A stretch of DNA of 64,000 nucleotides from Pelodera strongyloides (lineage: Eukaryota; Nematoda; Chromadorea; Rhabditida; Rhabditidae): positions 114,501-178,500 of the forward strand of contig JAANDG010000068.1 in the NCBI GenBank assembly GCA_036852015.1. The letters are read 5' to 3'. Below are positions 22,819-35,404 of this stretch, piece by piece. How positions within the stretch are numbered: position 1 is the first letter of the stretch; every line of letters begins with the position of its first letter. The notes beneath the pieces were generated by a model. The model worked only from the letters and a program-made list of their open reading frames with translations. It ran no database searches and had not been told where the DNA came from. The translations under genes and the position numbers were made by a program.

Positions 22819-25666
22819 TAAGCTTGTTGCTATGAAATCAGGAAATTGTAGTGCGACAGAAACGAACACTGTTCATGTTATTCGAATTCCAGTCCAGTCG
22901 TCTGTACACTGTATATACATTCAGTATATTCAATTACTTTCCTGGAACAGCGTGTGCAATCTTGTCTTCTTTCAAATAAGAGCTCTTTTATGTGTGAAGC
23001 GCCGTATCTTAGGGTTCTTTTTGGTCGACTTATTGTTAGTTTCTTTTATGCTGTTTTTCTTTTGATTCTTTATTGTCTACCAATAAACCATATTATTTGT
23101 ATTCCCTAACGTTGGTCGATGCGCCAATAATTTTCCTCGGAAACCAATCGTGTTTGTTTGTTCCAATTTGTTTTGTCCCAAATAAGGTTCCTTCGAAGTC
23201 TTTCCGCTCTATCCCTGCCAAGTACGTAATCAACCAATCCGCATGCCGTCCTCTTACATATTAACCGAGTCTTTGATCCCTTGTTGCGGGCGCGTTGCGC
23301 AACAACGCACTTGAGGGCTTGAGCAGCAAACCCCCAGCGCCGCGGCACGGACATAGTACTTTCTGAAATTGATCTATTTACGAAAACCTATCATATTATA
23401 TTAAATTTATTAATAGACAATCTTTAGTCTTTAGTAAACATGGTACAGTGCACCTCATTATATCAAGAGAATCCCAGAAAATGGTACAGGAGGTCTTGCA
23501 GACCATGACATGACACTCCCCGTGGTTATTCTGCACGGGAAATACAGTACATTTTTCAGATTCTTTGTTGTGTACATGCATACCACTACAATGAAAAAAA
23601 AATTCGTTTCTTTTTTTGGTTCCAAAAGAAAAAGATGTTATAATAAAACCACTTGCCGGCCGTAAGAGTTGAGAGTTTCTAAGTATTTGTGAGTTATTTA
23701 TTAGACTAGTTTTTAGCAAGTGACCACAAAATAACATTCCGGTCGTATATTTATACTCTTCAAATAGACTATGAGGTGTCTAGAGGAGCCGATGATTATT
23801 TTACAACGGGCGGCGGTGTTCTTTAGTATTACCATCGGGGCGCCTACTGTAGCAGATTGTAACTTGTAATCAACAACCAACTTGCCGCATTTATGTTATT
23901 TTACGATTGACAACTGCTAATGTCAATTACCCACAGTTAGGCCGCTTACTCGTCAACGCTCGATAGTTGCTATGCAAATCAAAGCTAAAGTCATAGAATA
24001 GAGTGAAAAGCTTTGTATAAATTTGCGCTATCCGAGCCTTGTATAAAATAACGCAATTAGTAACTTTAAAAAGTGGGCCATGGTGACCACACATATCTTG
24101 ACAAACCCTTTTTCGCACTTGGTTCAATCGACGAACTACGTGAAAACATCTTTGGGTTTGAAAATGAACAAGAAAAAGGGGAGGGGTAGAACTAACTTTT
24201 TCAAATAAAGTATTTTAGCTTACAGACCAACTTTCGATTGCAGTCGCCTGTTTTGAACCGCACTTACAATTAGAACGTGTACATAGCGCATTCGTATACC
24301 GGCATACCATCACTTACAACCCTTTTCTCAAAAAAAAAGAGAAGAAATGTTTGTACTTCTCTCTGCATACCAATGGGGCTAATGTGCATTAGCGGTATAG
24401 CCTTTGAAACGCTGACGCAACTTCAACTGATTGCGTGGTACTGGACCGCTGGGACTTCGGGTCACGCCAAGGCTAACCGGCAAACTGGAAGGCTTAGCTC
24501 CGGTGTCGTATTATTTAAATGAGTAAGTTTTTTCGTGAGGGTCTCCTCCAACCTATTTATGGTAGTAGGGTTTGTGTATCTAACTGAGACATTGTCATAA
24601 TTTACATTTAGGATAGTCGTTGAGTGTTGAGAAAGAACATTTTACACTGATTTGTTTCACTGGTAAACCTCAGGCTTCGAATTTTTCGCTGATTTCTGAG
24701 TGTGTGTGGTATAATAATCTGAGCGTTTTCATCATTTGGTTGTTCATGGAAGCACTATTTGTCAATAACTCCTATACATTCAAAAACAAAAACAAATATA
24801 TCTTGTCCCCAGTATCACAGTCCCAATAAATAGTCCCAAGAAGAAGGCAATCTAAAACATACAAAAGCCTAAAATATGGAACCCTCTTTCCGCTACAAAC
24901 TACAAGCTGACTACAGTACCCCGGAAGAAATGCGCACTCGCGGGGACCCCAACGGCCTGCCCCCATTGTCGGTTGCGCCACCCTCGCCTCAAACGGTGCC
25001 GTCTTTGTGGAGAGCCTTGAGGATAAGGTGTCCCAATGGTAAATACATCTGCCAGGCAGTCTGGGGACAGTGGGCGGAGCCTGACATTTGCATATTACAT
25101 TACCCAACCGATTAGATAATACAGTCATCTAGTTGCACGATGTTATATAACTACTGTAATTTAGGAGCCAATCCTGAATTTTATTCTGTTTTTTGGATTT
25201 TTAATTGTAGACAATTTTGTTGTAAAATTGTATAAGTTTAAGCCATACTGTGGCTCCTAAGAAACCCGTACAATAAGCGTATAGGCACGTATGCCCATAT
25301 AAATGTTTATTATAGAGTGTATAGAGTTTAAATGCATAAGTGGATATTTGACAAATGACAGATGGTTTTTTTGATAAATTTTGAGTTTCCACCAATTTTC
25401 TAAATCCACCCGTTTAGTCGTTTCTTTGCAAATGTTAAATGTTTCACTGATCACCCTTATTTGCGAAGTCAAGTTACAGATGTTGTCTGTTTCCGTGCTA
25501 ATGCTCCGTACTTACAAGTGAACCTAGAACTTCTATACTGTCTTTGAGATATCGAATGGTTGCTTGTCTGTTCTAATAATGATTGATCCATGACTTTTAT
25601 TATAAGTTGGTGCTCATTCTAGTGTAAAGGTTCTGATCCGTTCGCTTCTGATACAGAAGGACAGTC

Positions 25667-27732
25667 ATGTCTGCGGACATTCACCAGGTTGGAGGATTCT
25701 ATGAAGCAACGCAACAACAACTAAAGGTGACTTTTTTTTTTACTAATTCTGAAAACTATCAGGAATTAGCCTGGAATTAGTTTCTAGGTTAGCTTTGTTT
25801 CTAATTTATGATTTTTTTCTGTTGCCGAGGCAGTAGTAACCTACAAACCTACACTTCTAATTACGTGATGGTCTATTGGTGATAGTTTCACTTAGCGTGT
25901 TCATCACTTTATGTAGTAGGTACATCAAGTCTATTAAAGTGACAAGAATAGTTACAAAGTGAATTTAGGCAATGAACGCGATGTGGAGTCTGGATCAGTA
26001 CCAGCCTGGGTACGGGCAAACTGTCAAACCAGAGCAGGTAGAACTGTTTCACGTTTAAAGCGAAATAACAGCCGGTTTTTGAAACGCATCTCAAAAATCT
26101 GCATTTTTATGAAGTTATGCTCATTGTAAGAGGAGTCGAATTGGGGTCTCTTTTTTATTCTAATTTATGCTCATTTACATATGATGCATAAGAAAGCAAG
26201 GGTACGCGATGTGATTCAAAAACCGGCAGGTATTTCGCTTTAAAGGATCGCAGTCACTTCAAATTCGCCTTTTTACTTCAATTATCCATAAACATGAAAA
26301 AGCACCTAGAAAAATGCCATTACGGTGTCAATTTACTGAAAATTTAACCCAGGGAAAGAAATCCCCTCGGTTGTGTTCTGATAAGGTACAGTATGTCAAC
26401 GACAACTGAGACAGTAGAGCAGACACTTTCCCTCTTCCCCGGATTTTCTTTGAATTGTCATCATTGGCAACCGGCCAAGTCCCGTTGCGATTTAGAAAAC
26501 ACCTCATTTTGTCAAAAATCAAAACTCAACACAAGCGATGTGTTTCCCTGTGATAAATGTTCCGTAAATTGGCATTGGAAAGGTATTTTTCTAGGTATCT
26601 TTTTATATTTATTGAAAATTGAAGTAAAAAGGCGAAATTGAAGTGACTGCGATCCTTTAATATCTATTTATTTATATTTAGACTCGCTGAACAGCTAAAC
26701 ATGCTGTTTGAGTGAAGCATTTCATCAGTTTAGTATCGCTGACTTTTCGAAATTTTTCATTATTTTGTAATGCATAACCTCAATGGTAATAGCCGAACAA
26801 AGGGAATTTGACGAATTTGACATTGTTAAATGTCGTTCTTATTTTTCATTGAGAAGAGGATTAACATGGTGATATTGCCAGACGTGTGTCAAATGAGGGT
26901 TCGATTTTTACTTGAGAAATCACTGTTCACAGTTAATTTCAAGTGTCGCAAACATCACACCTATGGTACTGATATCTCGAAAAGGTGTACATGTTAGCTC
27001 CGGACCAAAATATTCACATACTGAATTTTTTTAAAGTTGAATATTGATGATGAGCTCGATAATTAACCTAAGTACTTTCTAGATGCCGATGAACCCTGGG
27101 CATGCTGCGTTCCCTCATCCGTTCGCCAACTTCGCCCACCAATTAACTTCGATAACTTCAATGTCGTCATCTACTTCGTCAAGTCCCAGCGACACTCCCA
27201 ATCCCTCTACTAAGAAGAAACCAAACCCAGTTCCAATGGAACAAAAGGACGAGGTTTTGAAGCTTGATTTGTAAATAAGAGAAGAAGGTGTCAAACAAGT
27301 TATACCGAATGTTTTTATGAACTTCCATTGCAGATGAGAATTCTATTGGTGTACGCAATCTATATAGTTCTCTTGTTTCTATTGAATACCGTATCTTTTC
27401 TGCACTGTGGCTGTGGAGCAAGATTTAGTGTCATTAAAATATGTGTTCATGGAGACTGAATCTGATCAGAACCTTACTTGGTCAAGTGCCTACTTTATTC
27501 AAACTTTATCTTCCAGGCATACTTCGAGCGCCGGCGGCGCAACAACGAGAGCGCGCGCAAGTCGCGCGAAGCACGACGCTACAAGGAGGAGGCGTCGCAT
27601 GGGGCCATGCAAAGGCTCACCTACGAGAATCAGTATTTGAGGAGTGAAGTTGCTCGACTCCGCTCCGAACTGGAAGGACTCAAATATCTCACAGCACATA
27701 ATATGATGCATCAGAATATAATGCCACAGTAG
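25667..27732 (+). CDS. bZIP transcription factor, CES-2/PAR-like
   Basis: Four exons, 25667-25726, 25969-26037, 27083-27253, 27517-27732, all in phase 0, give 171 residues. The N-terminal half is rich in Gln, Ser, Pro and Thr, as in activation regions. The basic region (about 102-124) reads YFERRRRNNESARKSREARR and matches the PAR/CES-2 pattern N-x3-A-x2-S-R with the ARR-x-K-E continuation. A short zipper follows (leucines in LTYENQYLRSEVARLRSELE). Such proteins bind DNA as dimers in the nucleus. The protein is small compared with vertebrate PAR factors but normal for nematode CES-2 relatives. The start ATG follows an untranslated leader; an upstream non-coding exon is possible because CTGATACAG resembles an acceptor. 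The large second intron carries two abutting MITEs. Confidence 0.88.
26055..26243. mobile_element. TTAA-flanked MITE, family 1, in bZIP intron
   Basis: Ends TTAAAGCGAAATAACAGCCGG and CCGGCAGGTATTTCGCTTTAA, both with TTAA. Shares its right TTAA with the next element. Confidence 0.85.
26240..26660. mobile_element. TTAA-flanked MITE, family 5, abutting family 1
   Basis: Arms TTAAAGGATCGCAGTCACTT and AAGTGACTGCGATCCTTTAA continue through about 40 nt (TCGCCTTTTTACTTCAAT). Inserted exactly at the TTAA end of the previous MITE. Confidence 0.85.
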
Positions 27733-28221
27733 GCGCCTTGTAAGCCATCGGTAATTGCTCAGTCTAGCTAGAGCTACCAAGCTTTAGCATTTGTCTCTAA
27801 AAGACTGGAATTTGAACATTTATTGGCTTCTCAACAAGCACCCCGAACGGTCGGTAGTAAACATAGAAATACCATCATTGTGCTTTTCAAACTTGGAATA
27901 TAAGGCTCATTTTGTAGCAAAAACTTTATCTAGAGCTTATAATTATGCATAGCTTGGCATAGAATTATGTAATAGAGATGAAGAAACGTTCTATGCTTGT
28001 TCCACGATGAACGCCGCCATTTGTCGTCGATAACTTAAGTTCATTTTTTCTATTACTTTTTTCAGTGTTAACGAAAACTCCTATGCAGAACATTATCTTC
28101 TCATTACACATAAGTTATTTTTAACAGTAATGGAAAATATTCTCTTTCAACGAACATGTCAACAAGTGAAGAGCGTGATACTGTTTCAAAGCGAATGATA
28201 TTTTTCCTCACATATTTCCTC

Positions 28222-28395
28222 ACCGTTTGGCGACGTTTGTCTGTTTTCCCTCGGCCAAACCTTTCGGCGACCACTTGGTGACCCAATTTTATCGAAAACC
28301 GTCAGCAACTGGTCACCAAGTGGTCGCCAAGCGGCCACAGGTTGGCGACAGATCACCAAGTGGTTTTTTTTCGACGGAACCATTTGATGACCGGT
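28222..28395. repeat. Foldback repeat with CACCAAGTGGT motifs, copy 1
   Basis: Several inverted copies of GGCGACCACTTGGTGACC and its complement. Related copies lie at 41736 and 46075. Confidence 0.65.
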
Positions 28396-30846
28396 CACAT
28401 GCATTTTGTTGTGGTTTCGGCAATTTTTCCGTTTTTCTGTCCGAAAATGTGAGAACCACGGAATGGAGCGTTTCTTGTATAATTTTCAATTCTTGCCAGT
28501 TTATCTTTTGTGGATGATACATATACTTAACAGTCATTTACCAACATCATTAATGACCTCCCTTGTATATAAACAAAATGAAACATTGAACTATTAATTT
28601 TTTTAAACTTCGAAATTTTTTTGTTTAATATTTAAAGTTTTCAAGGCCTTGATACCTCAATTTCAACCTCAATGCACAGAGCTTTCAGTTTATTTTATTC
28701 CCAATACGAGTGTGTTTACCCTGTTATATTATAGTTTATCGAAATAAATTGTGTGTTTTTCTCCTCAAATTTTGGATAAAATTATCAGTGTTTGGTGTGC
28801 ACGAATGTCATGTCATATGTGTACAATGAGATACATAACATTTATTACGAACATAAAAATGTATCGCTCAAATTTTGTCAAATTACTAACACAAAAAAAA
28901 GAAACAAACGAGAAAATATAGCTCTAAATTAAAATAAAACTTTTTAGAGTGAATATGGCTGGACTTAGCTCAATCATAAGTGAAGTTGTATGAATAAAGA
29001 ATACCATTTTCGGTTGCCCGAGTGTTAATCTTCTTGTGAGGATGGGTAGTCCAGGATGATGTCTTCTCTGGTTGTACGTGTGGAGTTTAGTGTTAAAGGG
29101 TGAGGTCCACCTCAGAAAACAAAAAAGTTATTATTTTTATTAGATTCCCCGTGTATCTACCAGAATAACTAAAACAATTTTGACAGAAAATTATTTCCAA
29201 CGAAATATGAGCAAAAATGGTCCAGCTTGAGTACCTCGGATTACGGTAGCCTGGTATCCTTTTTATGTTCTCTGTTCGTCTTAGGCGGGTCGCCAGCTAA
29301 AATATTTGCACCCGCGAACCCGCCCAGCTAAAATATTTCTACCCGCGAACCCGCCAGCGAAAATAATCCCACTGCCTAATTCGCTGGCGAAAGCAAACTA
29401 CTGTAGGCGCTTCGCGGGTTTAAAAAAATGGCAAATTGTGCGCAATTACTGTAGGATCGTGCAAACAGAACAGCATTCCGGTCCGATTGATTTTCAAAAC
29501 TTGCATTTTTTCTTCGGTTTTGAGTTGTTTCTATGTTTTGCTTTGTTGTGTAAGTATTTCTTGTTGTTATTTTTTAAATTGTATGAAGAGCATGTCAGTT
29601 CTTCTGCTTGGCCTGAATTTCAGAAACAAAGTACACGTTTGGTTCGGTTACTTTGGAGTTCAATGAAATGAATGAAAAGATACATTATGCTTTCTTTAGC
29701 TATTTCTCCTCGTTGATGTCCGTATTATTCCATGTTGTTTTCTATATTTATGGTAATGGTGATTTCATTTTAGGCTCGGAAACTGTCCTGGTTGGCCCGT
29801 CCATTCAGGTAATGAACATGAAGAGGGCTGCGAAAGGAATATATAATATATATAACGAAACCATGTCAGCAAACGGATGAAAAAGGAAGATACGTAAGTA
29901 AAATATGAGAATAGGAATAGATAAAATCTTCTCGCTTCATGTGACCGTTAATAATGTTTGTACGGCAAGGATTGGGTTTGTGTATGTCCACACTGTCTTA
30001 CTAGTTTCGTAGAAAGCTCGAGGTTTAGGCTCAGTCTGTACCATTTAAGTTTACGTATAGTGATGGTTAAGAATGTGTGTGGGTGCTGTGATAAAAGTAC
30101 TAAACCCTCAACCATGCATGTCCATTTAAAGTGTATATTGTATACGTTTTTATGTGGAAACGTGTGAAGGCGAACGATCACATGAAGCTACGTTAAATAA
30201 GCGAACCACGAACCAAGCGGAGGATAGAGCTAGAAGATATCGATAGACACAAGGTTTGTTTCTGTCTTTTTTCAAGGTAGCTTAATCGTTTTTTTTTGTG
30301 CGCGTTGCGCGTTCATAACTCTATCGAATTCTTTTACCTGGACGCCTCACACAATTTGGCACTCCATTAAGTCGCAGGATAGAATTGTTTATCTGTTTCC
30401 AATTCTAATTATACTGTTTAACTGGTCACGTTTTTTTTTAGAAATCGGAATTTGAATGGGCAGAGAAGCGTTGAACAGTTCAACTTCATCAGCAGGCAGG
30501 GCTGCATAAGGCCACATTCTTCTACTGTGTGCCAGACTGCCGATCCTCAAGCATCTTGCACATCATAATTATTTATTTTATCGGAAATGTTTGGCATTTA
30601 GTTTAGTCGCCGCCGTGTGTTAAATAACCCCTTATTGTGATTAAACTTATAATTTAAAATATGTTACCTTATGACCTCTCTGGTCTCGAAATTTGACATG
30701 TTATTAGTGTTTATGCTCATTTACGCGGTGTCCCGATCATTAGGAATAGACCGAATAGAGTTTGTAAATTCAATAGCAATCCATTAGCGCGATCCTATGA
30801 AACTCTCAGTTTATAGATATTTAATTTGGATTAGAATTATATACTA

Positions 30847-32739
30847 CCAGTCGGCTACCGCCGCCTGAGGCGTCTTTTCAATATTCGCTGATTGTCGCTA
30901 TGTTTCACTGGGTATATAAGTAGAAGCAACTCTGTCTCGCAAGAATAATTTCTTGGGGATAGAACTTAGTTTTGGTTCGCCCATTTTAGGACGTTGACTA
31001 CATTCCTCCTAAATTGCTTGTAAATCGTTCGACAAATATAACGTCCAAAAAATTTCCAAAACCGAAAAGCAGCGGAATAAACGCGTGGCTTATACGCCGC
31101 AATGTTTCGCTGGGCTATATAAGTTAGAAGCAAACATTTACACAAAGGAAATGGTTTCAGTTTTGTTATTTTTCCTTTTGAAACCTACACCGATATCAAA
31201 CACGGGAATAGAACTTAATTTCTGTTGACTGTATTCCTCCTAAATTGTCTGCAACTTGTTCTACTCTAGGACATCGAAAAAATTGCAGAAGCCTACTAAA
31301 AGCAGCTTAATATCGCGTGGCTGATACGCCGCAATGTTTCGCTGGGCTATATAAGTTAGGAAGAAACATCTGTCTGGAGACTCCAGTCTCTCATTTTTCC
31401 TTTTGAAACCCATACGAACATTAAACACGTGATAGAACTGAGTTTCTGTTGACTTATTACTCCTAAATTGTCTGCAACTTGCTGGGCTCTTTAATATCGA
31501 AAAAAATCCAAATTCTAAAAGCAGCTTAATATCGCGTGGCTGATACGCCGCAATGTTTCGCTGGGCTATATAAGTTAGGAAGAAACATGACTATGCAAAG
31601 AGTCTCCAGTCTCTCATTTTACCTTTTGAAACCCATACCAATATTGAACACGGGTTAGAACTTAGTTTCTGTTGACTATATTCCTCCTAAATTGTCTGCA
31701 TCTTGCTCGACTCTACAATATCGAAAAAATTTCAAATCCTAAAAAAAAGTAATAAGTGCCTGGATGATACGTCGCAATGTTTCGCTGGGCTATATAAGTT
31801 AGAAGCAAACATTTCTCCGAAGGAAATAGTTTCACTTTTGTTATTTTCCTTTTGAAACCGACACCAATATCAAACACGGGGGTAGAACTTAGTTCTGTTG
31901 ACTATATTTCTCCTAAATTGTCTGCAACTTGCTGGACTCTATAAGTCTATAACCTAAAAAAAATTGCCAAAGCCTAAAAGCAGCGGAATAAGTGACCGCT
32001 ATTTTACTTTTTGAAACCTATACGAATGTTAAACATGGGATCGAACATAGTTTAGTGTGCCCTTTATATAACTGGTGAACGTATTTCTCCTAAATTGTCT
32101 GCAACTTGCTGGACTCTATAAAGCAGAAAAAATCCCAAATCCTAAAAAAATTCTCACAGATGTTTTCCTTAACTGTATTAAACTAAAGAATGTCGTAGAA
32201 TGTTACAGGTGATACCGTTTATTATCCATAATATAGCAAAAACTACGCGAAATTAAGAAATTCTGTTAATGTTCTTTCGTTCGACCGAAACATCGCTCAA
32301 GATTGGACGCTCGTTTCATGGGAAATAAGCGAAATGTGCAGAGAATTACTCAATGCTTTATTGCAAAACATGTCGACTAAATCTTTGTAAAAATGAGTAA
32401 ATGAAAAGTTAGGCTACGGAGTGATTACAAAAAAAGTATTTCCTAAAAAGTTGTCAAGGATTGTGATTTGGTAGTTCTTTGAGTTGTGAGGGTTCTTTGT
32501 TAACTTAAATGAGCTGCGCGCCACCGCCTCCGAACGATACACCACACACATTCCACATATGCAGCCTTTTTTGGACCTTTGTGAGAGGGGCGCTCAGGAT
32601 GTGAGATGGCTCAGTGCATGGGAACATGAACTACTGACCCAATCCTACTCCCTGAGCGTAACGCACATCATCCAAACACACAATCAATCAAACAAACAAA
32701 CAAACAAACAAACAAAGCTCCCAACTTTATATAATAAGA
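30847..32739 (-). mobile_element. Helitron-like element H7 with tandem repeat array
   Basis: In minus orientation starts TCTTATTATATAAAG and ends with hairpin GCCTCAGGCGGCGG then TAGCCGACTGG; flanked by T and A on the + strand, as an A|T insertion requires. No Rep/helicase coding. Most of it is a tandem array; the 5' end carries (CAAA)n. Confidence 0.8.
30890..32130. repeat. Tandem array of about 200-230 bp units with TATATAA, in H7
   Basis: Five to six imperfect units. Landmarks repeated in order: GATACGCCGCAATGTTTCGC, TGGGCTATATAAGTTAG, CCTTTTGAAACC, AACACGGG, CCTCCTAAATTGTCTGCAAC. Copies start near 30897, 31100, 31331, 31550 and 31771. Confidence 0.85.
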
Positions 32740-32894
32740 TATAGGTGTGCTTCACTTGTTTGTTGATGGCGTTATGGTGCATTTTTATATTGGTTGATTT
32801 TCTAAATTTGGTCGGAAATGCCTATTTTAGGACGAGGTATAAGTAGGAGTATTGGTGTATCCAAAAATTTTACCATTTATTTTTGTTGCGAAGC

Positions 32895-33810
32895 CTCTCT
32901 GTTAATCTCCGACCCAATGCGCGCCCAAATTGTGGCTTTCGACCCCACCGCCGACGCTAAATATGACTGAAATTTGCAGTGCCGACCCTTTAGCAGTACA
33001 AATAGTGTAGCAGTACAGTAGGCAGCAGCAGTGAACGCATGCCAGCCAAATTGACCCAAGTCTGACCCAGGTCCGACCCAACTGGCGCGCTTGCAGCCCT
33101 TCCGCATGCACATCGCATTTTTCACGATGATTTTTTCAATTTTTTTGAAGTCCTGCACTTTCTGGTTTTTTTCTAATTTGTTTCTACTTCCTTTGTTATT
33201 TCCTCTATTAACTTATTGCTATCGCAGGTACCATTGCTTCACTTACTGGTGCGCGTCCAAGCAAGCAAACAAACGGAAGGAAACACGATAAAGTAAGTAA
33301 GTTTATGATGTGGTAAGAGTAGGGTTCTCATCGGTCACTATAGATAGACTCAGCCGTAGAAGTATATGTTACTAATAGTTTGTAATCTTCGCAGAATGAC
33401 GCAGAAGTATTATACTTTCATTTACTATTTAATTTAATACATTTAGACACTGGTGGCCAGCTCCATGGAAGTTCACAACATCAAAGATGCATTCTGCTGC
33501 CTGATACTAATACTGGACAATGGAAGATTCGCTAAAACTCCGTCAAATTTGAATGTTTAGTCATATACTGTGTATGTATTATTCGCAATAAACATTTCCT
33601 CCCGTTATGTAGTGTAATTTATGGGCTACGCTTCTGTACAAATTACGGTTGTGCCGACTCCAAACAGTGTTTTGCCGACCCAACTCTGACTCCAAACAGT
33701 GGTTTTGCCGATCCAACTCCCACGCCTTTTTCAAATTTTTCGACCCGGGGCGGAAACTAGGACCGCCCAGAGTCGGACTTCGCTTTAGTTGGGTCGGCAC
33801 TTTGGGTCGG
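32895..33810. repeat. CCGACCCAA-rich dispersed repeats
   Basis: GTCGGGTTGG/CCGACCCAA-type motifs at 32910-33085 and, partly inverted, at 33650-33800 suggest a further eroded foldback element inside the 5.5 kb element. Ends not defined. Confidence 0.4.
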
Positions 33811-34820
33811 AGAGGAACATAGCTGGTAAAGTCATTTAGCCAAGTGTTGAACGAGGCACTAATTATTAGCAAAATTCTTGGAACTCCTGTACTGAACGTT
33901 GCGTTTTTATTGATGTTTGCTTATTGCTTTATGCTATAAAAGAATTCGCACATCCTTTGTTGTTTATGAAAACGGTTTATTTGTGTGGTGTGTTTTATTA
34001 TTAATTCGTAGTTTGTAGCGGTGGTTATAATGCTCCCTTGTCTGCGTCTCTCCGGCGAGAGGGGATGCTACACTATTTGTAGCAAAACAGCGAAGCGCCT
34101 AGCGAAAATTATGCAATTGACACATCCGCCATGCAGGTGGACAGGCGGTTCGCCATTATTTTCGCTGGGCGGTCCGCCAAAAACGAACGCAGTTGGTTGA
34201 GAAGAAAAAAATTTTTGAAAAATTTTCGAAAAAAAATTACAAACAAAAAATATGTTCTAAAATAACTACAAAGCAATACAAATCACGAAGACAGGATTAA
34301 ATTTTGCTTTGTTTAGCTTGGCAAAAAAATAAAACGCATGGTTTTAAAAAAGCAACAAACGCACAGCCATAATCCCGCCCTTTCATTGTCCCCAAACAAC
34401 GGTAGCGAGAGCGCGGTTTATCATGCACCACACCCCATCCACGCCCTATCGTAATAATGGTACTGGAGAGCTATTTTTTGCTCCATATTTCGTTGGAAAT
34501 AATTTTCTTCCAAATTTGTTTTAGTTATTCTGGTAGATACAGACACGGGAAATCTAATAAAACTAATAACTTTTTTGTTTTCTGAGGTGGACCTCACCCT
34601 TTAAATACATTGTAGTAGCAGTAGTAGTAGCACTATATGGGTGTGGTTGGAGGTTGGAGATAGATTGAAGGATTGAAGTATACGGAAATCATTGATGTAC
34701 ACTGATCTGAGACATAATCACCACTCAATTCCCCATGGGAAATTCCCCTTCTTTTTGCTATTTTCTGTCCCCAGGGACTATTTCCCCGAGGGAATCGGAG
34801 TGGTGAACAACGAGAAAATC

Positions 34821-35000
34821 GGCGTGCAAGCGGCCACGGCACGGCGTGCAGGCGGGTATGGAAAAAGTGTCACGCCGGTGGGTTATGGCGTGCAGGGTTG
34901 CACGCCGTACCCACGCGGCTTGCACGCCGTGACGTTGCCGCCTGCACGCCGAAACCACGCGGCTTGCACGCCGAAAAATGAGGGACCGTGCCAGGCAGGT
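34821..35000. repeat. GC-rich palindromic repeat, copy 2
   Basis: GGCGTGCAAGCGGCC, GGCACGGCGTGC, GGTTGCACGCCG and CGGCTTGCACGCCG in inverted arrangement; flank AACGAGAAAATCG shared with copy 1. Confidence 0.75.
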
Positions 35001-35404
35001 CCCAGACCAGTACTAAACCGATGCTAAATAATTACTAGAAACCTGTACCTACCGTATAAAATGCATTCCCAGACGGCTAATAAAGAATACTGTAACAAAT
35101 GAATCATTATACGACAAACATAAACACAACATTTATTTTTTTCGAGAAATAGCAAACACAGACATAATAAATGAAACCATGCACAAATAGTAACATATAA
35201 TATTATAATGATTAGATAAAGATTACGCTTAGAAATACATTCATACGGCACTATATAATATTAATCTTATAATGATTATAATGATTAGATAAAGATTACG
35301 CTTAGAAATACAGTCATACATCATCTTAACCTTATATGCACTCACACGTATTGAATATATTACAAAACTTAAAATATTTACAAGCATAACAAATATCTAG
35401 GTTA

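Larger units (their letters stand above)
17237..25666. other. Long gene-poor stretch between ephrin and bZIP genes
   Basis: Contains TTAA-type elements at 19552, 20800 and 22518 and a (CA)-rich patch near 20090-20150. Open frames near 20188-20560 (minus) and 24876-25115 (plus) lack recognisable motifs and clear splice context. The 5' region of the ephrin transcript and of the bZIP gene must lie at its ends. Confidence 0.4.
29093..34604. mobile_element. 5.5 kb TTAA-flanked inverted-repeat element without transposase
   Basis: Ends TTAAAGGGTGAGGTCCACC and GGTGGACCTCACCCTTTAA begin arms that pair over about 130 nt (CAGAAAACAAAAAAGTTATT, TACCAGAATAACTAAAACAA, TTATTTCCAACGAAATATG). Weaker inverted similarity continues inward (GCGGGTCGCCAGC-type motifs at 29281-29420 against 34085-34190). 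The interior holds Helitron H7 and CCGACCCAA-rich repeats but no long open frame, so it is non-autonomous. Confidence 0.75.

Noticed and set aside
24876..25115. Plus-strand frame of 79 codons, open on both strands
   Set aside because: GC-rich patch in AT-rich DNA; probably repeat-derived. No family resemblance.
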